A DNA stretch of 64,000 nt. Source: Gamarada debralockiae. Taxonomy: Eukaryota; Ascomycota; Leotiomycetes; Helotiales; Hyphodiscaceae. A model generated the notes under the pieces. That model searched no databases. It had not been told where the DNA came from and worked only from the letters and a program-made list of their open reading frames with translations. Positions 11,054 through 21,472 of the stretch are shown here, piece after piece; position 1 is the stretch's first letter; every line of letters starts with the position of its first letter. Position numbers and translations under genes: made by a program. Location: the NCBI GenBank assembly GCA_002803225.1, contig NXFV01000391.1, forward strand, positions 62,001-126,000. The letters run 5' to 3'.

Positions 11054-11904
11054 TGCACATCGCGGAGCTGCGGATGCAAGTGCGAACGGGGATGCAGCCT
11101 TGTCGTTTCTTCCTGTTTCGCCAATGATAGCTAAGCCTCTGAGGCTAGAAAACGAAGAAAATTGAGAAGCAACGACCCCCATCATCAATTGGAGATAACT
11201 TCGGTAAATTGATCTTGATGGCAACACTTGACTTATTCTTTCCGTAGAAAGTTGGTTGTGTGCAGACACGGGGCCAAGGAGTGGCCATGGCAATTGGTGA
11301 AAGAGAAAGACAACAGAAACGATCAAGCCCGATCCAAAGACCGATACCAAGAAGTACTGCACATCATTGACGCCCAGTACAACTGAGATGCCTGAGATAT
11401 TGAACAGACCTCCATTTTCAAAATGGTAGATGAGTGTTAATAGATGGATGACCAAAAGATGACAGGGATGCGTTGTTTATGCATTGAAAACTACAGCAAT
11501 TCCTCGGGTAGCACCTGAAGAAATTTCCCTTTCGGCAAAAGACCATTTTCCCGATTTGGCAAGCATTCAGGGGCCATTGATCACTTTGAGTCCCCCACAT
11601 TCTCCGTTCTTTCACGTGCTGTTACAAACCACAACTTGGCCAGGCACAATCTGGATTATATAATTTAAGATACATCTGTAGGAAAACTATCTTGAATTTT
11701 ATCTATCACCATCTATTTATTCCTCAATATTTGAAATGGGCTCGGTATTGAAGAAAAAGTGATCAGTAATCATTCGCCAATCCCACCAAACTCCTGGACT
11801 TCAAACCCCGTCCGTTCAAACCCCGACGTTCAAATCTCACTCTGGATTTTGATGCTGGCTATATTTACGGCTGCCTAATAGGAACCAATGCCGGGCATCC
11901 TCTA
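11054..11904. other. non-coding, accessory island
   Basis: No supported gene. A 156-codon minus-strand frame (10985-11455) with two hydrophobic stretches has no recognisable motif. The stretch at about 11800-11845 has three close copies of a CGTTCAAA-type motif, without a tRNA fold. Confidence 0.4.
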
Positions 11905-12076
11905 CAGTAGAACCTCGATATAAGAATCCTCTACATAAGAATACCTGACTAATAAGAATTGATTCTTGGGTCCCGTTTCTTGATTTTCTAAGTCATAGGG
12001 CCTTGATATAAGAATACCTGGCTATATTCTTATGATTTTCGGGTCCCGATCGTATTCTTATATCGAGGTTCTACTG
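11905..12076. mobile_element. pogo/Tc1-type MITE, 172 bp
   Basis: Near-perfect terminal inverted repeats of about 25 nt: the left end begins CAGTAGAACCTCGATATAAG at 11905 and the right end is its reverse complement ending CTACTG at 12076. The element is flanked by the TA target duplication (11903-11904 and 12077-12078). A CAGT-AACCTCGATAT terminus is the style of pogo/Tigger-like Tc1/mariner elements. The interior repeats TATAAGAATACCTG and GGGTCCCG in both halves. It is too short for a transposase, so it must be mobilised in trans. Confidence 0.85.
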
Positions 12077-12078
12077 TA

Positions 12079-13309
12079 GCTTCCACCTGGGCGTACTTGA
12101 GGCCCTTCCAACGAATACAAGATCACGTGATATGAGATGAAGGTGGATCAAGGATGCACGAAGCTCTACTGTGACGCCAAGGGAAAGCTCCTTTGGTTAA
12201 AGAAAGAGAGGAAATGTTTGTAGCTTCAGTATAGGATCATACTCAGTGATATAAAGAAGCCTTGGTGGAGTGAGATACCTGACGGGTCTCTCCAAGTCTT
12301 CCCTATTCGTCTTTACTAACTAACCTGAGCACTTGCATTCGTATTTCACGCGGATACCTGAATTATTTTGCAAGTCATTGCTTTCGAGCATATGACGTTT
12401 ATGAAGACAAGATTTGTGATCAGTAATCTCACGGGACGCCTTCTGCATGCCACAAACAGCGGCTCTTTCGTCCCATTTCAGTCAAACCCCGGAGATCAAA
12501 GCCCGCGATAATCTGGCCATAGCATAAACTTCTAATGGTGTTTGAAAGTCAAATGCTGAATAGGTTTGAAGGTCAAATGTTGAATAGTCTAGGCTTCGGA
12601 GATATTACTCATATTTGGGGTGTATAGGCGCTGTTTCTCTAGTCGCCATTCCCGAGTTGGATGATGGACAATTTGAAATCCACGTCATCCCGTTACCTTG
12701 AATGACTGTAAAATCGATAAACTCATAACATATACAGTAACTGGGAAGATTTGAGGGGGATTGAAATAGCTCTTGGGGCTCTTCAAGCCAAATTTTGCAA
12801 TATCAGAATGCAATTTTGGATTTCACGAATATTATATTACTTCAACGATCGAGAAACTAATCAAGATAGTTGAAAGCACCTCAATTGAGCCGAGTCTGGA
12901 TTCATAAGGCTTGGAAAATGCTTCGTTCACGGCAGAACACCCAAACCGGCAAACACAAGCGTAACGTGCAGCATGACTCGACCAATCACACGATTCGAAT
13001 GCACAGTCATACATGTGCCTAGTATGTCGTAAGCAGAACTCAGTCAAAGCCTTGCGATTTGGATAACTCTCCAGGAGTCCTGCCAACTGAAAATCTGACA
13101 TGGTGAGCACTATGGCTGATCCGAATTTAGTAATCATGAAATTTAGGTACTCGCGGCATGAGCGGAGGTGAAATGTGAATAAAGTTAGCGCAGAGAATTC
13201 CATCCGGAGAAGTAGATAAAGATGCAAAGTCTCCCTATTCCACTTTTCAATCGACTACAGACCACGCCTTTTTGGTTGAATAAAAGGTCCACACTGGCTC
13301 CTTGACACA
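12079..13309. other. non-coding, end of accessory island
   Basis: No recognisable gene. A minus-strand frame of 131 codons (12832-13227) and one of 102 codons (13185-13493) overlap the next gene's 5' region and lack motifs. A short tandem duplication at 12540-12587 is listed separately. Confidence 0.4.
12540..12587. repeat. tandem duplication, 2 x 24 nt
   Basis: GTTTGAAAGTCAAATGCTGA plus four more bases is followed directly by a second copy differing at two positions (an A/G and a C/T change). It is a small local duplication with no evident function. Confidence 0.75.
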
Positions 13310-14241
13310 ATGTTGACTCAGAGCAAAGCATGTTGCTCGCGGCCCCCAGTATCACTTGCTGGAGGCTACAATTATGATCCGAAGGGCAAATACACCGAAT
13401 ACAATGGTCTGAGAACATGTAAGTTATGCTCAAGCGTGCAACATATGCTGGAGCTAAGTTCTGGAAAGATGAAACGGGATCAGCTGCTGCCAAAAGGGGT
13501 ATCTTCCTCTGCTATGATGTCTTCGGCTTGTACATACAAGCAATTCGAGGAGCAGACATCCTTGCGTCTGGTTACTCTCCAACTCCCGATGAAGCAGGCG
13601 ATTTCAAGGTCTTCATGCCAGTTTTCTTTGGAGATTCGCCAGCAGACATTGCCAATTATCCTCCCAAAACACCAGTTCAGATGAAAGCCATCAACGATTT
13701 CATGACAGGGCCAGCAAATCCGGACAAGACTGTACCCTTGATCCTTCCCCTGCTTGATGCTATGAAGAAAGACAATCCTGAGATTGAGAGCTGGGCTATT
13801 ATGGGGTTCTGCTGGGGTGGAAAGATTGCTGTATTGCATTCGCAGACTGGGACACCTTTTAAAGCATCTGCGCAATGCCATCCTTCCCTGTTGGAGCAGG
13901 ATGATGCTACGAAAGTAACCATTCCGCATGTCGTGTTGCCTAGTATGGACGAAGTTCCTGAGGTATGACCGGCAGTGGTTTCCCCTCGAAGTTTAGAATA
14001 TAAACGGATTCAAGCAAATACGTTGTCATTGTTCGGAAAGAGACTGACATTTCATGTTTAGGTGATGGAGCCATGGATAGAAGCTCTCAAAGTGGCTTCA
14101 CCAAAGAGCTACAGTGAAACGTTCACGGATCAGGTACATGGGTGGATGACGTCCAGAGCCGATTTCAATAACCTCCACGCTTTTGAAGAGTATCTCAGAG
14201 GCTACAGGATCGTCCGGACATTCTTTGCCCAGTTCTTGTGA
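13310..14241 (+). CDS. dienelactone hydrolase family protein
   Basis: A 260-residue alpha/beta-hydrolase of the dienelactone hydrolase family (the AIM2-like fungal group). Exons are 13310-13418, 13469-13962 and 14062-14241, with phases conserved and GT-AG introns of 50 and 99 nt. The N-terminus (MLTQSKACCSRPP, then GKYTEYNGLRTYETG) is typical of fungal members. The nucleophile elbow is GFCWGGK with Cys as expected, the acidic residue probably lies in LPSMDEV just before intron 2, and the triad His is in QVHGWMTSRAD in the last exon. Family members hydrolyse ester or lactone bonds; the physiological substrate is unknown here. No secretion signal is evident, so it is probably cytosolic. Its neighbour on the same strand is the YCII-domain gene, with no sign of co-regulation beyond proximity. 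Confidence 0.9.
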
Positions 14242-14759
14242 GAATTGATGTAATTAGAAAGGGGAAATGCTTGACGTCAAATGAATGAACAGATTCGACC
14301 GCATCTCAAGGACTGCTCCCAGACACGTGATGTTTACTATTCACCATCCTCCCATATCAGAGTTCTAGGAGACTGGCTATTTGGAAGTCTCCAATAGAGT
14401 GGTTACTACCGCTCTCATGGGCTCTTTTTATCTCAGCATGACATTCAAAGGAAAAAGAGTAAACTCTACGAAAGCAAGAATACGGCACCACGGTAAGAGC
14501 TTGAAGACACGTACTCTTAAGATTCCGGTTGCCTTCACATTGCGTCATTTACAAACAGTACTTCAAGGCTCAATATTTGCTCACTTGAATCGAATGATAA
14601 GTGGTTGTTTCGAATGGAAGTGTGATTAGAGAATTCGGAAAAGGGGTCATGTCGATCTTAGGGCGCCCGCAGCAGCGGCCGTAATTTCCGCAAAGCTACC
14701 CCGCCTTGACCGTGACTTATTTTCTCACCATACTCTCTCCACTTTTGTCAACCATAAAC
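14242..14759. other. intergenic spacer
   Basis: 3' flank of the hydrolase gene and promoter of the YCII gene. GC-richer stretch (GGGCGCCCGCAGCAGCGGCC) near 14662. Short frames here have no motif. Confidence 0.4.
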
Positions 14760-15328
14760 ATGTCAATATTCCTCAGACACTCAACAAGAACTTTTCAAAG
14801 AAATCTGAAGCCCATTACTCGACTAACAAGAACCATGGCCTCAGCAGCTCCTTCCAAGTTCGAATGGCTTGTCATTATCCCAGACCATGCGGGAGCTTTG
14901 GAGACCAGGATGAAGGTCAGACCGTGAGTCTTTCCCTTCAATTTATGAAGAGTATGAAAGACTGACGATTATGATTTGAACAGAGCGCACTTTGAGGCTT
15001 TGAAGACTGGACTTGAATCAGGATTCTGGAAGATGGGAGGTTAGTACTAGAAAGTGTAGTCGGGCACACGCGCTCATTTGTTTGAAAGGAGCATTGCTCG
15101 ACGAGGTCCCAGCTGAGGGTGACGCATTGAAGATTCAGGGCTCTGCAATGGTTGCGCTTGCATCGTCGAAGGAGGAGGTGTTGGAGCAATTGAAGAATGA
15201 TATCTATGCCAAGAGCGAGGTTTGGGATCTCAGCAAGGCAGGCTTCCACATGACTCGGAACTGGGGCTTCGCTGACTTTCGAACAGATTCAGATTTACCC
15301 GTTCAAGTGCGCTTTCCGTCATCCATGA
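14760..15328 (+). CDS. YCII-related domain protein
   Basis: A 136-residue YCII-like (alpha/beta barrel dimer fold) protein. Exons: 14760-14923, 14984-15039, 15089-15237, 15287-15328. The core reads FEWLVIIPDHAGALETRMKV, AHFEALKTGLESGFWKMGGA, DALKIQGSAMVALASSKEEV and KSEVWDLSK, then QIYPFKCAFRHP. The final conserved segment only comes into frame if 15238-15286 is removed as a GC-AG intron (AAG/GCAGGC donor, GCTGAC branch, AACAG acceptor); reading through instead gives a tail unlike the family. Two starts are possible. The ATG at 14760 adds a 25-residue leader rich in Arg, Ser and Thr with no acidic residue, which looks like a mitochondrial presequence; the ATG at 14835 gives MASAAPSKFEW, the usual start of cytosolic homologues. 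The biochemical role of the fungal family is not established. Confidence 0.85.
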
Positions 15329-16152
15329 TTGGCTTGTAATGGAATATGTCTGGCCGGGACCTCAGCTTCGTTTGGAGAGGTTTTAAGCTTCGACGGTATA
15401 TACTTTTTTAAGTAAAACGTTATAGAAAAGGATGAATAGTTTTCACTGCTTTTCGTCAAGCCCGATGTCTCTCGTCGAAATGAGAAGATCAGACAAAGCT
15501 TCTACTTTGAGACGTATCTGATGCCAGCAACAGCTCTTCGTCCCAATGACCAGATGTGCTCAGCTGTCGGTTGTGTTGTGAACCCGGTCAGGCGGCCACA
15601 ATCTATCGCTGTAATTGGGATTATGGTATCCATCTTTTGCTTGTTTAAGCGACTATAAACCTCCATTTAGGATATCTATGGGGCATCCCTGATATCTGGC
15701 AACTCAATCACTGAGCCGGAGCGAGCAATTAGGGCTCTTGTATCCAGGGAGACGCTTTTCAAATTCATGAACGCTGAAACGGAATGAAGGGTTCATCTTT
15801 ATATCCCAATCAATGCGGTATCTGAATGTCCCTAAATCCTAGAGTGCTTCAATTGTCATTCATTGCAAGATTGTCAAGCATTACAGTATCTATTTCGTAA
15901 TTACGAGACTTATTATAGAAAGTTCGAGGGAGTGCCTTCCAAGAGTGGACAGTGATGTGCCAAGACCGGATCCTCAACTGGAAATATTTCGTGTTCCCGG
16001 CTTTCTTCCCCCTTTCTTCTCCGGCTCGCAGAGTATAAGAATCTTGATTCCGTCGTGTATGATCATTCTGTGTTCGGACTAAAATTTGTACTGGTTTCTG
16101 GGCTTCTGGATTCTGGATTCTGATCAACAAATTCGTCTCAAGACCCGCTGGA
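15329..16152. other. intergenic spacer
   Basis: No gene recognised. The right end (from about 16083) belongs to a dispersed repeat listed separately and is open in the frame of the following broken gene, so the true 5' end of that gene may lie here. Confidence 0.35.
16083..16148 (+). repeat. dispersed direct repeat, copy 1
   Basis: About 65 nt beginning AAATTTGTACTGGTTTCTGG resembles the stretch at 18024-18090 in the same orientation, roughly three quarters identical by eye. The two copies flank the RS-repeat pseudogene. Confidence 0.5.
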
Positions 16153-17459
16153 TTGCTGCTCAACAGACCCACAGATACAAAGAAGCTTGTTGTCGATTGG
16201 GATACACTGAAAATGCAGACTCGAGACAGATTTGATACTTGGACTATACTCACACCCTCCAGACCATGTCACAAGTCGATTGAGTACATTAAAGGTGGGA
16301 AGTTCTTCAAGGTTGGTGGGATTGAGGATCGGACTGCCATGATGAACTCACATAGCGACGACAAGGTAAGATTGCGTTAAGTTTAGATGTGTGCGAGCCT
16401 TGTGGCTGACCACCTCACAGGAGAAGAAGGGAGATGCCCATCCCATCAAACAAGAAGCCGACGCGTCAGAAGCTGCTTCTCAGAGCCACAGACCCCCTCT
16501 AACTCCACCCAATCAAAGAGAGCTGCCACAACATCGCTCACAACTACGCAATGATCATCCCGATGCCCCTCCATCACCATTTCGTCGTCAATCAGATTAT
16601 CCAATACACATTCCGTACCGTGTTTGCATTCGCGTTGGTCGCGATGGAATTCCTTATCCAGCTCCTCCTCCTCCTTCATATTCAGCATACGTCGAGAGAC
16701 TTCTGCCCTCCTACTCGCCCTCTAGAATATCTCACTATCGCTAGCGCTTTCTGAGGCTTTCGTCATATTCGGGCTACGAGGAAAGACACTCCACTCCGCG
16801 AGGAATACGGCGATCCCCATCTCCTGATAAGCGTCGATCACCATGGGCCTAAGAGAGAGACATCCAATCCATTTTACAGCCGAGGTGCCGCCATCCTCCT
16901 CTCCATATCTCCCTGACAAGCGTCTAGGCCCACCTCCAAGTTGGAGTTCTCCAGATAGGCATCCATCATACCACGGCATGATGAGAGAGACTCTGCTCTC
17001 TTCCCGAGGACCGCACCGTTCCTCTCCTCGCTATGTCTCTCCTGACAGGCGAATGCCACCACCTCCTCAATTGCGTTCTCCAGAAAGATGCCCACAACAT
17101 TTGGACTACGACAAGAGATATACTCGATCACAGAAAGACATCCATCTCCTCCTCGATGGCGTTCTCCAGACAGAGATTCGAGCTACGACGAAAGAGCCTT
17201 CCGATCACGCTCCACAGAGAGATATCCGCCACCTCCTCGTCCACTTTCTCCAGATAGACGCCCAACTCATTTGAAATACGACGAGAGATATCCACGCTCG
17301 CCAGAACGGCTACCGCCACATTCTCGATGGCGTTCTCCAGAGAGACATCCAACGCATCCAGGCTCCGAGGAAGGAGGGTTCCGATTGCGCTTCATAGAGG
17401 GATATCCACTAGCTCCTCTATCGCGTTCTCCGTGGCCCTCCGTATATCTAGATTCCTAG
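16153..17459 (+). pseudogene. broken Arg/Ser-rich repeat protein gene
   Basis: The 5' part is a clean two-exon structure: coding to 16365, a GTAAGA...CTGAC...CACAG intron (16366-16420), then exon 2 in phase, stopping with TAG at 16742-16744. Its N-terminal part includes SIEYIKGGKFFKVGGIEDRT, which I do not recognise. No ATG is seen at the head; the frame is open upstream of 16153 (TTG there). Past the TAG the same frame carries GYEERHSTPRGIRRSPSPDK to a TAA at 16850-16852. The theme then continues in the next frame (SPDRRMPPPPQLRSPERCPQ), and from about 17120 in the third frame (WRSPDRDSSYDERAFRSRST). The repeat unit is about 85 nt, recognisable from GCGTTCTCCAGA at about 17073, 17159 and 17330, and encodes SPDR/SPER-H-P-type Arg/Ser motifs. 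Two stops and two frame changes in one direction point to a recently decayed RS-rich protein. No function is assigned. Confidence 0.6.
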
Positions 17460-18911
17460 CTATGGAGAGGTCAATGATGATGTCTTTAGAATCAAGGGAG
17501 TATGGTGGTGATAACGATGAGCATGATTGGTGAGAGGTCTGGACGGGAGGGATGAGGTTGCTCATGTTGCAATGAGACATACACGAGCAAGGAAGTCTTG
17601 AACAAGAGGGGATTGGAAGATCAAGTCGTTCAAAAAGATTGAGTCTTAGGGATTCAATTGCTCAAGGATACAGGGGGCTCAGGATCAAGTCGTTCGCTTG
17701 TCCAAATTGAAGATGATATTCGATGTCCAATCCTAACTCGAGAGCGTAGTGCATCCCTCTTCAGTCGTTGTGGCCAAGCCAATGATCAAATGAAGACCAG
17801 GGGATTTGGAAATCTACCTAGTTTTCCTTCCCCCTAAGCCCCCATTCAAATCGTTCACTTTCAAAGGAGGGAACAAACCAAAGCTCCACCTAGTGCGACC
17901 CTCACCTACAAATCCAACATCTTGCCTTAGCCTTCTTCTCTCTTCAGCGTGTACTCAACCCGAATCTCTACCAAGAGGTCCCTTGAGTATGATTCCGCCC
18001 AGTCATCAGCTAGATGACTTAAATTTGTAGAGGTTTCTGGGTTTCTGGATTCTAATCCATCTAATTTATCAAATTCATCAAAACCCTTCGTCGCTACACA
18101 CTCGTGAATCGCAGGTGCAAGACAGGTCCTATGCCTGCATAAATAAAATACCAATGACTTAAATTCGTACCTTTATTGGGGGTGGAGATGGATTACAAGG
18201 AAAGTGAAACTTGTTCCCTTTAGTTGAGGACGAGCTGATGCGCTGATTTGAATAGGACGCATCTTTGGATACCAGTCTCCTTTGAGTATACTCTTCAGTG
18301 CGCGTCCTTAGAACACCCATTAACGCGCTGTTCTCAAGTTGGTCGAGGTTGCAGAGCTTTTGTTGCCATTAAATGCGTGAGCTAGAATTGGATGTGGAAA
18401 AAGGTTAGTTCCCCAAACCCTCTAGGCTGAACGAATTGATTTCAACAAGGGACTGCGACTGATTTCTGATACCGACTCCGTTTACCGTCAGACTCGGATC
18501 AACGTTTGATCTCCGGCAAAGCTGGAGTAGGCGCGAAGGAGAGGCAGGTGAAGGGGGAGATATGTCAGATGGGAGGACAAAGAAGACAAGACCGCTTACG
18601 AAAGAATGATTTGCTGGGAGGATCGAAGGCCAGATACAGAAGATGTAGAAGGACCCTTCCTGTAATTTGGGAAGAACACTGATCCTTCAACCCTGTAGGT
18701 AATTCAAATATGAACTCCCAAGTTTTGCAACAAGTATTAGAACGATCAGTGCACACAATTGACTTTGATTAGCCAGAATTGCGATTCTATCTTGCAGATC
18801 AAGGTAGCTCAAGACCCCAAAATTAGCCTCCATAGTATCCTGTTTCCCAACGTACGCCTTGGCCATGCTCCCCACCAAAACGCCAAACGCTCGCTCCCAA
18901 ATTGCAAGACA
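17460..18911. other. intergenic spacer
   Basis: About 1.4 kb without a supported gene between the RS-repeat pseudogene and the 3' end of SCY1. GATCAAGTCGTTC occurs at about 17619 and 17682. The second copy of the dispersed repeat is at 18024-18090. Confidence 0.4.
18024..18090 (+). repeat. dispersed direct repeat, copy 2
   Basis: Begins AAATTTGTAGAGGTTTCTGG and runs to CATCAAAACCC; partner of 16083-16148. Confidence 0.5.
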
Positions 18912-21472
18912 TTACCAGCCATCACCCCAGCCATCATCGTCTTCCGTAGCTTTTGGTGCTGTGTCGATCTTCTTGGCCACGACAGGTTTGGGCTTGATAG
19001 CAGTAACCGCAGCTTTCTTCACTCCAGTCCCACCTATGCTCCCAGTCGTAGCCACCCTCCCAGCTGTTGCTGGCCTGCTACCATTCGAAGCAGCAGGTTT
19101 CGCGAGGCCTTTCGGAAGTGGTTTCCCAGCCCCTGGTTTCTTCTGCGCCTGCGCAGCTAGCCAACCCGCAAAATCCGGCTCACCGTCATCTTGGAATGGA
19201 TTTGCCGCCGAGGAGGTGGATGTTTTGGGTGTAGATTCACTAGGCGCATCGAAGAACGATTCTTCTTCCATGTCGCCCCAAGCGTCCATATCATCTTCAG
19301 CTGTATTCGAATCTTGAAAGTAATCTTGTGCATTCGAGGATGTGGATGTGCGGGTTGAGAGTGCAGGTGGTGTCGCTACTGCTTGACGATGTAATGCGGA
19401 CGCTGAAGCTGTGCCTGCAGCTGGTCTTCGGACTTCGCTGTTCAAAGGCGCGGAGTTTGGACGTTGTGTAGGAGCTGCTGCACCGTTCGAATTGGGTTGG
19501 ATTTCTCCAGCTGCGGTGGAGACTTTGTTGGTGAAAGAGGAGATGGCCCAGCCGGTCCAGGAAGCTGCTTCGCTTGGTTGTGGTGTGCTCATACGAGGTG
19601 TATTCGAGTTCGAAGTTTCTACGGCACTAGGAGGTGGTAGTACTGTGTCTGGCATTGTGGAAGCAAATTTGCGAACTCTTTGGAGGTAGGCGTCCATGGT
19701 TTTGTTGGCTTGATCCCGAATGAGCTTCTCTTTGTCGATTAGACATGAGCATAAGGCGGGCAGAATTTTGTTGGCACAGTCGTCTTCATTGAAGGCGTCC
19801 GAAGTTACAGCCAGGGCCATCAATGCCGCATTTCTCGCGTGAACGAAAGGATCACGGAGGGAACGAGTGAATGCTGCGATCAACACCTTGGATCTCGTGC
19901 TCGCGCCCAAGTTCTTGGAGATCTTGCCTAAGCATATTGTGGTGTTCGTACGGATTCCGGGTTGCTCGTCATTCGAGGTCTTGGCTAGGTACTTGAGAAG
20001 CTCTCCGTTTATGGTCCTGTCTGATAACTTCCCAATGATGGTCAAGACGGCTTTGACGGTCTGCTCTCGGACAACTGGTGCTACATCGGTAAAGCCAGTA
20101 ACCTTGATTGATCAGCACGTGTACCACAGAATGGCTCGAAATACGCACCATTTGCGGGAATATTTTGTCATTGACCACCTTTTGCGGTAATCGATCTATC
20201 ATTAGCGGTAAATTGTCCAGCAGGCAGACTCGAATGGCTCGATCGGGACTGCTGAAAAGTCGTACAACCGCCGGTGTAACCTTGGACTCGAATTCGTCGT
20301 CCGTCAACTTTTTAGAGATCTTCATTACCACAGCGAAGACCTTTGGCCCACCACCACCAAACTCGACGGACTTCAGGAGCTCTGGGAGGACCTTCATTCT
20401 GAAATAGTCTTCTGGGAAGTCATCCGACAGTAGATCCAAGTCACTATAAAAATCAAATTCCGTACAATGCCAAGAGTCCAGGAAAGGGGATACCTACTTC
20501 AGGAACTCCTCTCTTTCTTCCTCCGTCTTCATACCAAGGTTGTCAACGGTTTCGGTGAGTTTTATCAGGGGCGTCTCAAAGAATCCTCCATTTCGACGCC
20601 CTTGCTCCAGGAAATGTCCAACGCTGAGCCTGGCTTTGGGATTGCTATTGACTAATCGTCTATAACTTGAGTGCATGCTTGGTGGAATATTCTTGGTCTG
20701 CCCGGCTTGATCTCCTCCCATAAAATCACCATTGAAAACTTCGAATATGAGAGTGCCAAAATTGTACGCATCTACCGCAGATACAGGGTGCCGTTTGATA
20801 TCACTCCAGCCGCCCTTTGCTAATTCAGGGGGTGTATATCGTCCGGCTTCAGGAACAAGGCTTCCATAATTCTGGCAGGGCGTCAGCTTGCGAATCCTCC
20901 ACGCATTGGTTCAAACATACGTATATTATTGCCTCGTCGTCCTTCATGCTGCTCAGGACCTCAAACCCGCCGACCTTCCATTCTCCACTCTCACTTGTGT
21001 ATATTGAACCGGCTCTAAGTGCACCATGGACGGAGGAGGCGTCGTCATTGATAAATTTGATGGTTTGCTGATAGAAAATACTGTCAGATGGAAGCATGGT
21101 ATGTGCAGGGACAGAGAGCGACTCACTGCTATACTGAATAATCCCCATTTCAACGTCTCAGCACTCATGCTCTTGCGCTTGATATGCCATCTCAATGGAA
21201 TCACTCTTTCCGTAGCAATATAGATGTATGATTCGGTCTGTTCGCATATTCGTAAGAAATCCCATGCGTAATGTGTCCAGAGAATATACCTCGACCGTAT
21301 CCAACACTTTGATAACCCCAGGATGTCTCAAGGTTCGGAGCTTTCGAACAGCGTTTCTTGCCATAGGCAGACGGTTTTTATTTGTGGTAACATCGAAAGA
21401 GAATACGCTGCAATTGGATCCATCCTCCTGAAAAGACTTGTCAGCAGCAATCCGTGAAAAGAGGTCTGCCAT
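18912..21472 (-). CDS. SCY1/CEX1-like pseudokinase with HEAT repeats
   Basis: A 766-residue SCY1-like protein (yeast Cex1, human SCYL1 family), which acts at the cytosolic face of the early secretory pathway with COPI and has been linked to nuclear tRNA export. Exons: 21472-21290, 21237-21127, 21067-20921, 20871-20498, 20443-20149, 20102-18912, all in phase. The N-terminal ~290 residues form a degenerate kinase domain: the usual VAIK lysine, HRD and DFG motifs are absent (SVHGAL and WKVGGFEVL stand in their places), so no catalysis is expected. A HEAT-repeat region follows (LPLMIDRLPQKVVNDKIFPQ through IDKEKLIRDQANKTMDAYLQ). The C-terminal third is Ala/Ser/Pro-rich and disordered with acidic Trp motifs (DDMDAWGDMEEESFFD) and ends DDDGWGDGW, a style of motif that could bind coatomer; that binding is inference. 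Length fits the family. Confidence 0.9.

Noticed and set aside
10985..11455. 156-codon minus-strand frame with hydrophobic stretches
   Set aside because: It spans the right end of a probable mobile element, has no motif, no splice support and no conserved pattern.
11800..11845. Three TTCAAAC/TTCAAAT strings like tRNA T-loops
   Set aside because: They sit too close together and show no stems or anticodon arm.
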